A stretch of DNA of 64,000 nucleotides from Clostridiaceae bacterium OM02-2AC (lineage in GTDB: Bacteria; Bacillota_I; Bacilli_A; Erysipelotrichales; Erysipelotrichaceae): the NCBI GenBank assembly GCA_003481775.1, contig QULU01000009.1, positions 51,804 through 115,803 of the forward strand, in the 5' to 3' direction. Position numbers and translations under genes: made by a program. The notes beneath the pieces are model-generated. The model searched no databases. It saw only the letters and a program-made list of their open reading frames with translations, and was not told where the DNA came from. This document shows positions 1 through 11,742 of this stretch, piece after piece. How positions within the stretch are numbered: position 1 is the stretch's first letter; every line of letters starts with the position of its first letter.

Positions 1-393
1 ATCCTCCAGTGCCGCTAGCATCTTGTACAGGTGGCAGATGTCCTTTTCCTGCAGCAGATCGCAAAGTCCGCTGCAAAGCGGAGGAAGACACAGCCGCATG
101 CTTTCCAGAACGTCGATCATCTGCCGGTGGGTGCGCAGAATATAGAAATCCCTCTGCTCATCATGTGCCTGTGAGGGTTTCCAGATGACACGGGCACGCT
201 TGCGTTCCTCCAGCGATATATAGCCGGCATCCCGCATATCGCGCAGGACATCCTGTACGGTACGAATTCCTACCTGGTATGTGCTGCATAGCTGCTTAGC
301 GGATGGAAGACGGCTCCCATAGGGAAGCCGCCTTGTTATGATCAAGGATGTAAGCGAATCGTAGAGACTGCTGTAGTATGTTTTTCCTTTCAA
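1..393 (-). CDS. GntR-family transcriptional regulator, C-terminus cut by window edge
   Basis: The reverse strand is open for 131 codons from a TTG at 393 to the first base of the window, so the C-terminal part is missing. A GGAGG lies 7 nt upstream of the TTG (401-405), which supports this start. The first ~70 residues have the winged helix-turn-helix pattern of GntR regulators: YDSLTSLII, then YGSRLPSAKQL, then VGIRTVQDVLRDMRDAGYI. The residues after it should begin the effector or oligomerisation domain, but too little is visible to assign a subfamily (HutC/FadR/YtrA). It is divergent from the MerR gene at 604, so the 394-603 interval probably holds both promoters. The DNA-binding assignment is firm; the target and ligand are unknown. 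Confidence 0.8.
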   Translation of the reverse strand, partial: MKGKTYYSSLYDSLTSLIITRRLPYGSRLPSAKQLCSTYQVGIRTVQDVLRDMRDAGYISLEERKRARVIWKPSQAHDEQRDFYILRTHRQMIDVLESMRLCLPPLCSGLCDLLQEKDICHLYKMLAALED

Positions 394-489
394 AATGGAT
401 CCTCCCGGGGAAATGTTATGTTAAGTATAGCATGAAAATTTATACAGGAGCAATCAGTTCTTTCTGTAAAATTACAAATAAGATGGGAA

Positions 490-518
490 TTGGGTTGCGT
501 ACAGCACAAAAGTATACT
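490..518 (+). promoter_or_regulatory. Putative sigma-A promoter of the MerR gene
   Basis: TTGGGT (490-495) and TATACT (513-518) are separated by 17 bp, about 85 bp upstream of the merR-type start codon. The -10 is close to consensus and the -35 is weak. Confidence 0.5.
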
Positions 519-537
519 AAAATAGAAAAGACCTATA

Positions 538-551
538 TGCATACGTATGCA
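538..551. promoter_or_regulatory. 14-bp perfect palindrome in the leader of the MerR gene
   Basis: TGCATACGTATGCA is a perfect palindrome lying between the putative promoter and the MerR gene start. Its position just downstream of the transcription start would suit an operator, possibly for autoregulation. MerR proteins more often bind between -35 and -10, so another repressor is possible. Confidence 0.35.
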
Positions 552-603
552 GATTCGGAAAGAGAATTGTTTGTGAAGAATAGAAAAGGGAGGAGATTTT
601 TTT

Positions 604-1413
604 ATGTACAAAATCGGAGAGGCTGCCAGATTGCTGGGCCTCAGCACGGAAGCCTTGCGGTATTACGAGCGAAAAGGCCTTATTGTACCACATAAGGACA
701 GTGCATCCAATTACCGCTATTTCGATGCTTCACAAATCAACCACCTTCTGAATATGCAGAAATATCAGAAGCTTGGCTTTACTCTCTATGAGCTGATGGA
801 TTTGTTTGAAAGCAGGGGAAATGATATGTTTCTTGAGCTCATGGAACAAAAGGAGAAGGAGCTGCTGCAGGAAAGCGTTTCGATGAGTCTTCGCCTTCAC
901 AGCATTCATCTTTCTTTGGAATGCATTGCGCTGGCAGAGCGTGCACAGCATGCCATACAGTTTGTGACACGGCCTGCCCTCTATCGTATTTCCTATATGC
1001 AGGATGACGTTATTCTAGCTGATGATGCATCGCTGAATGAGGAGCTCAGGGTATGGTCGAAAAGCAGTGAGCTTCAGTTTCTCAGCGCCCGCATCTGTGC
1101 AGAGGATTTTATAGATGGGCAGGAGCGCTTTGATTATGGCTTTTGCATGTACGAAACGATTGGGGATTTTATCGGTATTCGCAGGAACACTGTGGTAAGA
1201 CAGTATGCAGAGTGTCCGGCACTCGCCTATTGCTTTGAAGCAGATGCCCAGCATACGATTCTGCAGGAAAAGGAAAAGCTTCAGCAGTTCATGGAGGAGC
1301 ATCATCTGATTCTCGATGGGGATATCCTTTCTCAGGTCTTGTACAGCGCCTGTGAGGAGCATCATTATCAGATGCGTCATATGGTATGGATCCCTTACAA
1401 GAGAGTGATATAA
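604..1413 (+). CDS. MerR-family regulator with effector-binding C-terminal domain
   Basis: A 269-residue protein. Residues 1-70 form a typical MerR winged helix: YKIGEAARLLGLSTEALRYY, then an ERKGLI wing and NYRYFDASQI. A helical linker follows at about 75-115 (many E/K/L residues, likely the dimerising coiled coil). The C-terminal ~150 residues end in HMVWIPYKRV, the kind of strand that closes GyrI/BmrR-type effector domains. This points to a ligand-sensing MerR of the BmrR/multidrug group rather than a metal sensor, since no conserved Cys cluster is seen. The ATG has a GGGAGGAG Shine-Dalgarno just upstream. No efflux pump lies beside it in this window, so the regulon is unknown. Confidence 0.82.
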   Translation: MYKIGEAARLLGLSTEALRYYERKGLIVPHKDSASNYRYFDASQINHLLNMQKYQKLGFTLYELMDLFESRGNDMFLELMEQKEKELLQESVSMSLRLHSIHLSLECIALAERAQHAIQFVTRPALYRISYMQDDVILADDASLNEELRVWSKSSELQFLSARICAEDFIDGQERFDYGFCMYETIGDFIGIRRNTVVRQYAECPALAYCFEADAQHTILQEKEKLQQFMEEHHLILDGDILSQVLYSACEEHHYQMRHMVWIPYKRVI

Positions 1414-1452
1414 AATAATTTAATGAATTTCTTAAATATTTTTAATAAATAC

Positions 1453-1483
1453 TTGACTCTAAAAATACTTTAGGGTTTATGAT
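1453..1483 (+). promoter_or_regulatory. Possible promoter of spo0A
   Basis: TTGACT (1453-1458) and TATGAT (1478-1483) lie upstream of spo0A, but their spacing of 19 bp is long for sigma-A. No clear sigma-H pattern or 0A box was recognised. Confidence 0.3.
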
Positions 1484-1515
1484 GGTTCCTGCCTAGGTAG
1501 TTGGAGGAATGAAAG

Positions 1516-2295
1516 ATGAAGAGCTTGATTTTTTTAGTAGATGAGAATAAAAATCAGTTATCTGCTTTAGAAAGGGCCATTTCTTCCGTTGAGGAATTTG
1601 AACTGGCCGGAATGACAAGCGATGGTGAGGAGTGTATCCGACAGCTGGAGGGGAAACATGTACATGTTCTGGTGTTGGACATGATCCTGCCAAAGAAAGA
1701 TGGGTTTTATGTATTAGAGGAAATACGCAGCAGAAGGCTGCAAGTGGATCATATCATCTGCATATCCTCATATCTCAGTGAAATGATTCTTTCTGAGTTC
1801 AACCGCTATTGTGTCGACTACATCATGATGAAACCCTATGAGATTCCTGATCTGATTCGCAAGATTCATTTCATCAGGAATTATCAGCCGGATTACTCAT
1901 TGAATGAGGAGCTGCAGAAAAAGCTGGGACGCAGTCAGAACCAGCATCTGGAGGGAACGATTACCGAGCTGCTGCACGAGCTTGGGGTTCCTGCAAACCT
2001 GAAAGGGTATCAGTATCTACGCTGTGCAATTATGCAGACCTATCGTGATATGGATCTGCTTGGTAAGGTTACCAAAACATTATATCCGAAGATTGCGCTG
2101 GAGTATCAGACGACGCCTTCCCGTGTGGAGCGTGGTATACGGCATGCAATCGAGGTGGCATGGAATCGCGGAAATGCGCATGTGATACATAAGATTTTCG
2201 GCTATACGATTTCCATGGAACGAAGCAAACCTACAAATTCGGAATTCATTGCCATGCTGTCAGACAAAATCCATATGGAGGAAACACGTGTCTGA
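1516..2295 (+). CDS. spo0A: Sporulation master regulator Spo0A
   Basis: A 259-residue response regulator. The receiver domain (about 1-120) has the acidic pair D9/E10, the phosphoacceptor D55 in VLVLDMILP, and the conserved Lys in MMKPYE near 105. The C-terminal domain (about 140-255) carries the hallmark Spo0A effector sequence: [19 protein letters not shown], then [20 protein letters not shown], then [10 protein letters not shown] and FGYTIS. The Spo0A effector domain is diagnostic and implies an endospore-forming lineage. In that family, phosphorylated Spo0A binds 0A boxes and controls entry to sporulation. The gene stands alone, and the spoIVB partner often found next to it in other Firmicutes is absent here. 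It ends at a shared terminator with the convergent pgeF gene. Confidence 0.96.
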   Translation: MKSLIFLVDENKNQLSALERAISSVEEFELAGMTSDGEECIRQLEGKHVHVLVLDMILPKKDGFYVLEEIRSRRLQVDHIICISSYLSEMILSEFNRYCVDYIMMKPYEIPDLIRKIHFIRNYQPDYSLNEELQKKLGRSQNQHLEGTITELLHELGVPANLKGYQYLRCAIMQTYRDMDLLGKVTKTLYPKIALEYQTTPSRVERGIRHAIEVAWNRGNAHVIHKIFGYTISMERSKPTNSEFIAMLSDKIHMEETRV

Positions 2296-2321
2296 GCATG
2301 CGCGTAATGCATCCGGAAATA

Positions 2322-2380
2322 AAAAAAGGCGGATTGATCATCTGTTCAAATGAAACAGGGTCAGAATACTCCGCCTTTTT
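2322..2380. terminator. Bidirectional terminator between spo0A and pgeF
   Basis: AAAAAAGGCGGA (2322-2333) pairs with TCCGCCTTTTT (2370-2380) around a loop that contains a small inner hairpin. A/T tracts on both sides suit termination of both convergent genes. Confidence 0.8.
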
Positions 2381-2388
2381 ATCTGGTT

Positions 2389-3150
2389 TTATTTACGTAG
2401 AATGAAGCTGAGATGCCTTCCGCATGCCGGCTCTCTTCGATAGCTGAAAAATGCATCGTTTTTCAAAAAGGTATCGTTTGGATTCACAGTGATGTGATCG
2501 CGTGCAACGCCGAGATTAAGCAGCATCTGCATATTCAGCCCCTTATTGTCTGCGATTGCTCTGCCATTTGGCAGCAGTGTCAGATAAGCGGATGTATCAA
2601 AGCTCATAGCAAGGATGCGATCGATGACATCCTGTTGGATTTCAAAGCTTCGATATGCGATAGCAGGGCCGATATAAGCCATCAGGTGTGCAGGATCAAC
2701 ATGCTCCTTCTGTATGAGCAGGCTTACGGTTTTGCGTGTGATTTCCTGTACGGTACCCTGCCAGCCGCTGTGAATGGCGGCAATGATCCCGGTAAAGGGA
2801 TCATACAGCAGTACCGGTACACAGTCTGCATGAAAGACACCGATTGCGATATTCCTTTCCTTTGTATAAAGTGCATCACAATCCGCGATTCCCTCCTCAT
2901 AGACCTGATAGCCTCTGCCGGCGTCAGCAGCGGTTACCTCGTGGATGTGATCGGAGTGCGTCTGCATGGCAAAGGTCCATTGTGACGGCGCTATATGGAG
3001 TGCTTGTGACAGGGCATCGCGGTTGCTTAAAACATCCTCTTTTCGCATGCAGGCGTGCAGTGCCATGTTATTGTTTTCCGGCAGGGAGGGGTTGCGCAGC
3101 GTAGTACCTGCAAGCAGCTCATCCTCGTAATTCCATTGAATATAATTCAT
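2389..3150 (-). CDS. pgeF: Laccase-domain / peptidoglycan editing factor PgeF family (YlmD/YfiH)
   Basis: A 253-residue protein starting at the ATG at 3148-3150. This start has an AAGGA Shine-Dalgarno 8 nt upstream; the frame is open further but the longer N-terminus is non-conserved. The family's three metal/catalytic positions are visible: His in MQTHSDH, Cys in FHADCVPVLL, and His in AIHSGWQGT. GPAIAYRSFEI and a final YRREPACGRHLSFI follow. Proteins of this fold (DUF152/Cu-oxidase_4, YfiH/YlmD) are cytosolic. They have been reported as purine nucleoside phosphorylase/adenosine deaminase-like enzymes and, in E. coli, as editing peptidoglycan precursors. It is encoded convergently with spo0A and divergently from the hrcA operon. 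Confidence 0.88.
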   Translation of the reverse strand: MNYIQWNYEDELLAGTTLRNPSLPENNNMALHACMRKEDVLSNRDALSQALHIAPSQWTFAMQTHSDHIHEVTAADAGRGYQVYEEGIADCDALYTKERNIAIGVFHADCVPVLLYDPFTGIIAAIHSGWQGTVQEITRKTVSLLIQKEHVDPAHLMAYIGPAIAYRSFEIQQDVIDRILAMSFDTSAYLTLLPNGRAIADNKGLNMQMLLNLGVARDHITVNPNDTFLKNDAFFSYRREPACGRHLSFILRK

Positions 3151-3346
3151 ATGATCATTCCTTCTTTCTTTTCTTATATATTTATAGTATATGTGTGTGT
3201 TGCCAGGTTTGCCCTGGGAAAAGTATATAGCAAGCGAGGGCACTTGGCAATCCATTTGCGTGAACATGTGCATTTTCTGACATTCCAGCAAAGCAAAGCA
3301 CATTTTTTAAGATATTTTTAAAAATGAAGGACAATTTTTATGGATT

Positions 3347-3373
3347 TTAGCACTAAATGGTTGACAGTGCTAA
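3347..3373. promoter_or_regulatory. CIRCE operator 1 upstream of hrcA
   Basis: TTAGCACTA-N9-CAGTGCTAA matches the CIRCE consensus TTAGCACTC-N9-GAGTGCTAA with one changed base per arm. The end of its spacer plus the start of its right arm supplies the TTGACA -35 box, so HrcA bound here would block RNA polymerase. Confidence 0.93.
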
Positions 3374-3389
3374 AATATTGGAATATACT
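3361..3389 (+). promoter_or_regulatory. Sigma-A promoter of the heat-shock operon
   Basis: TTGACA (3361-3366) and TATACT (3384-3389) are spaced by exactly 17 bp. The -35 box is inside CIRCE 1, and the expected start site lies at the left arm of CIRCE 2. Confidence 0.9.
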
Positions 3390-3390
3390 A

Positions 3391-3417
3391 TTAGCAGACA
3401 TAGAGGTTGAGTGCTAG
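3391..3417. promoter_or_regulatory. CIRCE operator 2 upstream of hrcA, degenerate left arm
   Basis: TTAGCAGAC (3391-3399), a 9-nt spacer, then GAGTGCTAG (3409-3417). The left arm has two mismatches and the right arm one. It starts 44 bp after CIRCE 1 and runs up to the Shine-Dalgarno, so the promoter sits between two HrcA sites. Confidence 0.8.
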
Positions 3418-3432
3418 AAAGGAGTGAACCAT

Positions 3433-4449
3433 ATGCTTACAAAACGCCAGACGGCGATCTTTAAAACCATTGTAGATGAGTTCACCCGGACAGCCGAACC
3501 TGTCGGTTCCAAAAAACTGATGGACCTGCTGGATTTCAACTGTTCAAGTGCCACCATCCGCAATGAGATGGCTGCGCTTGAGGATCTGGGTCTGCTGGAG
3601 AAGACACATACCTCCAGCGGTCGTATTCCCAGCAGCCGTGGATATCGATTCTATGTTGAAAATCTGATGGAGCGGGAGCTGGATGACGGTGTCAAGCATT
3701 CTTTGCAGGCCGTGTTTCAGGAGCGTCATTATTCGATGGATGAAATCGTCAGGAAAAGCTGTGATATTCTATCCCAGATGACCTCGCTGACCTCTGTCGT
3801 TTTAGGCCCGGAGAGCCGTTATCAGACGCTGCAGCACATACAGCTGTTTCCACTCAGTGACACCAGTGCGGTTGCAGTCTTCATCACGGATCACGGACAT
3901 ACGGAGAACAAGACATTCCACTTCAATACAGCCGTGAGCGTTGAGGATATCAAAACCTGCTGTAATCTGCTCAATGACAAGCTGAGCGGCACACCAATCA
4001 ATGAGGTGGTGGAGCGCATGCAGCAGATTGAGCCGCTGCTGGCCAGTCATATTGCCCGTCACGAGGTGCTGTTTGAAGCCTTCGTCAATGCGTTCATGCG
4101 GTTTGCAACCGACCATGTATACTGCAGCGGACAAAGCAATATGCTGTATCAGCCGGAATTTGCAGATATCGAAAAGCTGAAGGAGCTTATGAAAATGCTG
4201 GAGGACAGCAGCTTGTTTCGACAGCTGGCCAATCATGAGGGCGATGTCGCCATTGAAATCGGCGGAGACAATGAATTGATTCAGGTCAATAATGTTGCCG
4301 TGGTATCCAGTAAGTTTAAGCTGAACGAGGATGAAGAAGGGGAACTGATGATCGTGGGACCTACCCGCATGCAGTACAGCCGTGTCGTTGCCCTTATGGA
4401 ATATATGAGCAAAGTAATCGAAGATTTATACAGAAGTGAAAATCGATAA
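3433..4449 (+). CDS. hrcA: Heat-inducible transcription repressor HrcA
   Basis: A 338-residue repressor. The ATG at 3433 is preferred over an in-frame GTG at 3424 because AAAGGAG (3418-3424) is 8 nt from the ATG and overlaps the GTG. The N-terminal winged helix reads LTKRQTAIFKTIVDEF, then TAEPVGSKKL, then SSATIRNEMAALEDLGLLEK and HTSSGRIPSSRGYRFYV, the classic HrcA signature. The remainder is the dimerisation and inserted domain, ending with EGELMIVGPTRMQYSRVVAL, typical for the family. HrcA binds CIRCE and is stabilised by GroEL in known systems; two CIRCE sites lie just upstream, so autoregulation is expected. It is the first gene of hrcA-grpE-dnaK, with its stop codon 10 nt before the grpE start. 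Confidence 0.96.
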   Translation: MLTKRQTAIFKTIVDEFTRTAEPVGSKKLMDLLDFNCSSATIRNEMAALEDLGLLEKTHTSSGRIPSSRGYRFYVENLMERELDDGVKHSLQAVFQERHYSMDEIVRKSCDILSQMTSLTSVVLGPESRYQTLQHIQLFPLSDTSAVAVFITDHGHTENKTFHFNTAVSVEDIKTCCNLLNDKLSGTPINEVVERMQQIEPLLASHIARHEVLFEAFVNAFMRFATDHVYCSGQSNMLYQPEFADIEKLKELMKMLEDSSLFRQLANHEGDVAIEIGGDNELIQVNNVAVVSSKFKLNEDEEGELMIVGPTRMQYSRVVALMEYMSKVIEDLYRSENR

Positions 4450-4459
4450 GGAGGTCATC

Positions 4460-8164
<3,705 letters not shown>

Positions 8165-8177
8165 GAGGGTGATCCAC

Positions 8178-9293
8178 ATGAGCAAACGAGATTATTATGA
8201 GGTCCTGGGACTTAGCAAGGGTGCCAGCGATGATGAAATAAAAAGAGCCTATCGGAAGATGGCGAAGAAGTATCACCCGGATGTCAATAAGGATCCGGGG
8301 GCTGAGGAATCATTCAAGGAAGTAAACGAAGCATATGAGGTGCTGAGTGATCCGCAGAAGAAGGCAACGTATGATCAGTTCGGTCATGCAGGCATGGACG
8401 GTGCCAACTTTGGCGGCGGTGCCGGCGGCTTTGGCGGTTTCGAGGATTTCGGAGATATCTTTGGTTCCTTTTTCGGCGGCGGCTTTGGCGGCGGTGGAAA
8501 TCGTCGTGCAAGCAATGGACCGCGAAAGGGCAATGACCGCTTCATGCAGATGCGTATCGAATTCATGGATGCTATTTTCGGAAAGACGGAAACAGTTACG
8601 ATTGAGGTGGATGAGCAGTGCGATGAATGTATGGGAAGCGGTGCGAAGAGCAAGTCCGATATCAAGTCCTGTCCGCATTGTAATGGTACCGGTACGGTAA
8701 CGACGCAGCAGAGAACGCCGTTTGGTGTGTTCCAGAGTCAGTCTGTGTGTCCGGATTGTAACGGAACGGGTAAGACGATTGTGAACAAGTGTCCGAAATG
8801 TCATGGCAAGGGCTATGAGCATAAGCGTGTGAAGCTGGATATCAAGATTCCGGCAGGTATTCAGTCCGGTCAGCAGGTGCGTGTTCCAAATAAGGGAGAG
8901 CGCGGTGTGAATGGCGGACCAAACGGTGATCTGTATATCGAGATTCTGGTAAGCCGTCACAAGCAGTTTGTACGTGATGGAAACGATATCCGTATCACAG
9001 TACCGATTAGTGCAGTGGATGCCATTCTTGGATGTAAGGTGGATGTTCCAACCGTTTACGGTGATGTGGAGCTGACGATTCCGGCGGGCACACAGTTTGG
9101 ACAGCAGTTCCGTTTAAAGGGAAAGGGCGTCAAGTCTGCTTCTTCCCGCGGTGGTCAGGGTGATCAGTATGTCGAGGTCAAGGTAGAAGTACCTACCAAG
9201 ATTACACGTGACGAAAAGGAGCTGTATGAGAAAATTCGCAATAAGAAGTCTCATGAGTCTCCGTTTGATAAGTTTAAGAAGGCGTTTAAATAA
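8178..9293 (+). CDS. dnaJ: Chaperone protein DnaJ (Hsp40)
   Basis: A 371-residue type I J-protein starting at the ATG at 8178, which follows AGGAGGGTG and begins 13 nt after the deacetylase stop codon. The J domain (1-70) has [20 protein letters not shown] and the HPD motif in KYHPDVN. A Gly/Phe-rich linker (about 75-115) follows. Four zinc-finger CxxCxGxG motifs are present: [24 protein letters not shown] and CPKCHGKG. Two C-terminal beta domains end at ~371. DnaJ delivers substrates to DnaK and stimulates its ATPase. It is the last gene of the hrcA operon and is closed by a strong terminator. Confidence 0.97.
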   Translation: MSKRDYYEVLGLSKGASDDEIKRAYRKMAKKYHPDVNKDPGAEESFKEVNEAYEVLSDPQKKATYDQFGHAGMDGANFGGGAGGFGGFEDFGDIFGSFFGGGFGGGGNRRASNGPRKGNDRFMQMRIEFMDAIFGKTETVTIEVDEQCDECMGSGAKSKSDIKSCPHCNGTGTVTTQQRTPFGVFQSQSVCPDCNGTGKTIVNKCPKCHGKGYEHKRVKLDIKIPAGIQSGQQVRVPNKGERGVNGGPNGDLYIEILVSRHKQFVRDGNDIRITVPISAVDAILGCKVDVPTVYGDVELTIPAGTQFGQQFRLKGKGVKSASSRGGQGDQYVEVKVEVPTKITRDEKELYEKIRNKKSHESPFDKFKKAFK

Positions 9294-9301
9294 GAATACT
9301 G

Positions 9302-9340
9302 CGACAGCACTTACAGATATCAGTAATGCTGTCGTTTTTT
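9302..9340 (+). terminator. Terminator of the hrcA-dnaJ operon
   Basis: CGACAGCA (9302-9309) pairs with TGCTGTCG (9327-9334), with an inner TTAC/GTAA pairing, followed by six T residues. Confidence 0.9.
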
Positions 9341-9447
9341 CATATTTTGTAATCGTTAACATTTTTAGGTATGACCGATGTGTGATAAATGATTATTTTG
9401 TAAAATAAATAAATATCTAATAATTCGAACTTTTTTGCATAAATTCA

Positions 9448-9476
9448 TTGATTGTAAAGGCCTATTGTAGTAGAAT
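9448..9476 (+). promoter_or_regulatory. Putative promoter of the exopolysaccharide operon
   Basis: TTGATT (9448-9453) and TAGAAT (9471-9476) are 17 bp apart. Transcription from here would give a leader of about 260 nt before the first EPS gene, containing the two structures listed next. Confidence 0.6.
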
Positions 9477-9509
9477 AGCTACGTGTAGAATGGAATGAGC
9501 TAAGCATTT

Positions 9510-9538
9510 GTATACCCTTTATGATTATAAAGGTATAC
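9510..9538 (+). promoter_or_regulatory. Inverted repeat in EPS operon leader
   Basis: GTATACCCTTT (9510-9520) is inverted as AAAGGTATAC (9529-9538), and AAAGGTATAC recurs at 9666-9675 near the ribosome-binding site. In the RNA this can form a hairpin, and the third copy could pair alternatively with the first arm. It lies just upstream of the leader terminator. Confidence 0.5.
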
Positions 9539-9567
9539 CTTTCTGTCTATATACTTATAATTAACGA

Positions 9568-9602
9568 AACAGGTGATTTTATATGAAATCATCTGTTTTT
9601 TT
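9568..9602 (+). terminator. Leader terminator/attenuator of the EPS operon
   Basis: AACAGGTGATTT (9568-9579) and AAATCATCTGTT (9586-9597) form a 12-bp stem with one G-U pair and a 6-nt loop, followed by an uninterrupted T tract. It lies between the putative promoter and the first gene, so full-length transcription needs readthrough. LoaP, encoded in the same operon, is a plausible antiterminator. Confidence 0.75.
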
Positions 9603-9742
9603 ACGTTTTCAAGTCTATATAAATATACTTTATAACACTATTCTCATTTCATTTAGTATATCTTGAAAGGTATACGTTTTGAGATTTAAAATTCCATTTT
9701 ATAAAAAGGGAGGGTAGCGAATTCATTAATGAATGTAAGTAC

Positions 9743-11080
9743 ATGAGGGAAAAAATAGGAATAACAGCATGTTTGCTGGAGGAAATTGTTGTTTGGAGTC
9801 TTTCTTTTCTTTTTGATTTTCCAGGGGATTATACAGTGCGCATCTGTGTCTTGTATTTTGTCATCCAGTATCTGTTTGGTCATTATCGGACAAAGACACT
9901 GCTGATCTGGGAAGAAATTGAATTGCTTGTAAAAAGTCATATCTGTTTTTTTATCGTCAGCATGCTACTTGATCCTATGCAGGATTTCAGTATGTATTGT
10001 ATTTTGATAAATGCAATTATTACATGCATCATGCTTTGCTTCAGTATCCTCTTACAGAGATATCTGCGCATCTGGTTTCGGAACAGCTGTGCGGACAATG
10101 TACTGATTATCGGTGCAGGGAAGCAGGCTCTTGCATTTGCAGAGGTCTGTAAGACAAACCGGTTTGCGCTGATGAAGGTGAAGGGCTACATAGATACACA
10201 GGATGGTGATGTGGAGGAGGATGTCAAACAGGATGTGTTTGCGTTAGGTGAGCTGGAACAGGCCGTTTCCAGGCTGCAGATAAATTCCGCAGTCATCGCC
10301 TCAACGAATCTTACAAATGTACAGTTCGATGACATCCTGCTGAAGCTGCGGACTGTCAGAAAGATTCGCTATATGCCGTCTGTTAAGATTTTGACCTTCG
10401 ATACAAGGATCGAGGATTTTGACGGGCAGCTGCTCGTATCTACGGCAAAGGGAAAGATATCGACCTTCAATAAAGTTGTCAAGCGGACCATCGATATTCT
10501 CGGCGGTATTGCAGGATGTATCCTGCTGATCCCCTTGACGATCTATGTGTGGAGATCAAACAGAAAAAATCATGATCATGATCCCATATTTTTCAAACAG
10601 GTGCGGATCGGGAAGGGCGGAAAGAAATTCGTTTTGTATAAATATCGGACAATGATTCCGGATGCCGAGCGCATACTGCATGAGCTTATGGAAAAGAATC
10701 CGGCAATTAAAGAAGAATATGAGACGAATAAAAAGCTGAAGAAGGATCCCAGAATCACAAAGGCAGGAGAATTTCTGCGGCGAAAGAGTCTGGATGAATT
10801 TCCGCAGTTCCTGAATGTGTTGAAGGGGGATATGAGTCTGACCGGACCAAGACCGTACCTTCCTGGGGAACGTAAGGATATGGGTATTTATTATGACTAT
10901 GTGATTGGCTGTAAGCCCGGACTGACCGGCATGTGGCAGACGCACGGACGAAGCGACATCAGCTTTTCGGATCGCTTGAAGATGGATGAGTATTATTATA
11001 AAAACTGGAGCCTGAAGCTGGATATGACGATTCTTGTCAAAACGATCAAGACCGTATTTCGCGGGGATGGGGCAAGATGA
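9743..11080 (+). CDS. Priming polyprenyl-phosphate sugar phosphotransferase of EPS synthesis
   Basis: A 445-residue protein. The first ~125 residues hold about four hydrophobic segments. A Rossmann-like CoA-binding-type domain follows (VLIIGAGKQALAFAEVC, ~130). The catalytic bacterial sugar transferase domain occupies ~240-445, with FFKQVRIGKGGKKFVLYKYR, LRRKSLDEFPQFLNVLKGD, SLTGPRPYLPGE and KPGLTGMWQTHGRS. WbaP/CpsE-type enzymes transfer a sugar-1-phosphate to undecaprenyl phosphate to start the repeat unit. The start is not certain. The ATG at 9743 lacks its own Shine-Dalgarno but overlaps the stop of a five-codon ORF (9729-9746), and an in-frame ATT at 9725 is 10 nt from GGGAGGG. The gene overlaps loaP by 4 nt. 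Confidence 0.9.
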   Translation: MREKIGITACLLEEIVVWSLSFLFDFPGDYTVRICVLYFVIQYLFGHYRTKTLLIWEEIELLVKSHICFFIVSMLLDPMQDFSMYCILINAIITCIMLCFSILLQRYLRIWFRNSCADNVLIIGAGKQALAFAEVCKTNRFALMKVKGYIDTQDGDVEEDVKQDVFALGELEQAVSRLQINSAVIASTNLTNVQFDDILLKLRTVRKIRYMPSVKILTFDTRIEDFDGQLLVSTAKGKISTFNKVVKRTIDILGGIAGCILLIPLTIYVWRSNRKNHDHDPIFFKQVRIGKGGKKFVLYKYRTMIPDAERILHELMEKNPAIKEEYETNKKLKKDPRITKAGEFLRRKSLDEFPQFLNVLKGDMSLTGPRPYLPGERKDMGIYYDYVIGCKPGLTGMWQTHGRSDISFSDRLKMDEYYYKNWSLKLDMTILVKTIKTVFRGDGAR

Positions 11081-11607
11081 TGAAGCCTTGGTATGTACTG
11101 TATGTGATGGGAGGCAGAGAAAAAAGGATATTGGAGCTTTTAAATCAACAGGCTGGTATAAAAGCATTCACTCCTTTGAAGGAAGTGATACATCGCATAC
11201 AGGGTAAGCGGGTGATTGTGAGGAAGCCGTTGTTTCCTTCCTATTTGTTTGTAGAAACAGAGCTGACTCCGAACGGGTTTCAACAAGCGCTGCTTCAATA
11301 CCGCTCGCAGATCCGTGGTATTTTGAAGGAACTGAAGTACGAGGATGATGTCAGTGCTTTGAGCTCAGAAGAAAGAGCTTATCTGGAAGGTCTTATGGAC
11401 GAGGAGCACAATGTCCGATTATCAAAGGGTGAAATTCTCGACGGAGAGGTCATCATTACCGAAGGTCCATTAAAGGGCTATGAGAGCAATATTATACGAA
11501 TTGACAGACATAAACGTCGTGCTATCCTGAATGTTTGCATGAACGATCAGGAGATGCAGGTGGACGTTTCTCTGGAAATAGTGAAAAAGATCGAATCTCA
11601 GAAGTAA
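11077..11607 (+). CDS. loaP: Specialised NusG paralogue, LoaP-type processive antiterminator
   Basis: A 176-residue protein with a NusG N-terminal (NGN) domain: WYVLYVMGGREKRILELL at the start, FPSYLFVETEL around 50-60. A C-terminal KOW-type domain follows, with GEVIITEGPLKGYESNIIRI near 125-145. It is not the housekeeping nusG, which normally sits beside secE/rplK. NusG paralogues in polysaccharide or antibiotic operons (RfaH, LoaP, UpxY) enable RNA polymerase to pass terminators in their own long operon. Being second in the EPS operon, behind a leader with a terminator hairpin, is the usual LoaP setting. The start ATGATG overlaps the end of the priming transferase gene. Confidence 0.88.
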   Translation: MMKPWYVLYVMGGREKRILELLNQQAGIKAFTPLKEVIHRIQGKRVIVRKPLFPSYLFVETELTPNGFQQALLQYRSQIRGILKELKYEDDVSALSSEERAYLEGLMDEEHNVRLSKGEILDGEVIITEGPLKGYESNIIRIDRHKRRAILNVCMNDQEMQVDVSLEIVKKIESQK

Positions 11608-11637
11608 TAGTTGTTGAGGCACTTTATGGAGAGGTTC

Positions 11638-11696
11638 AGGATACAGTCAACCATTCAACACTGCAGGTGGGGGAAGGGGAGAGTGTATCCTTTTTT
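11638..11696 (+). terminator. Possible internal terminator between loaP and the Wzz-like gene
   Basis: AGGATACA (11638-11645) pairs with TGTATCCT (11684-11691), followed by further T residues. The 38-nt loop is long, so the strength is uncertain. If real, it would limit EPS transcription unless antiterminated. Confidence 0.45.
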
Positions 11697-11742
11697 ATGT
11701 AAGATTCTCGCCTCAAAAGAAGAAAGCAAAGGAGAGAAATTA

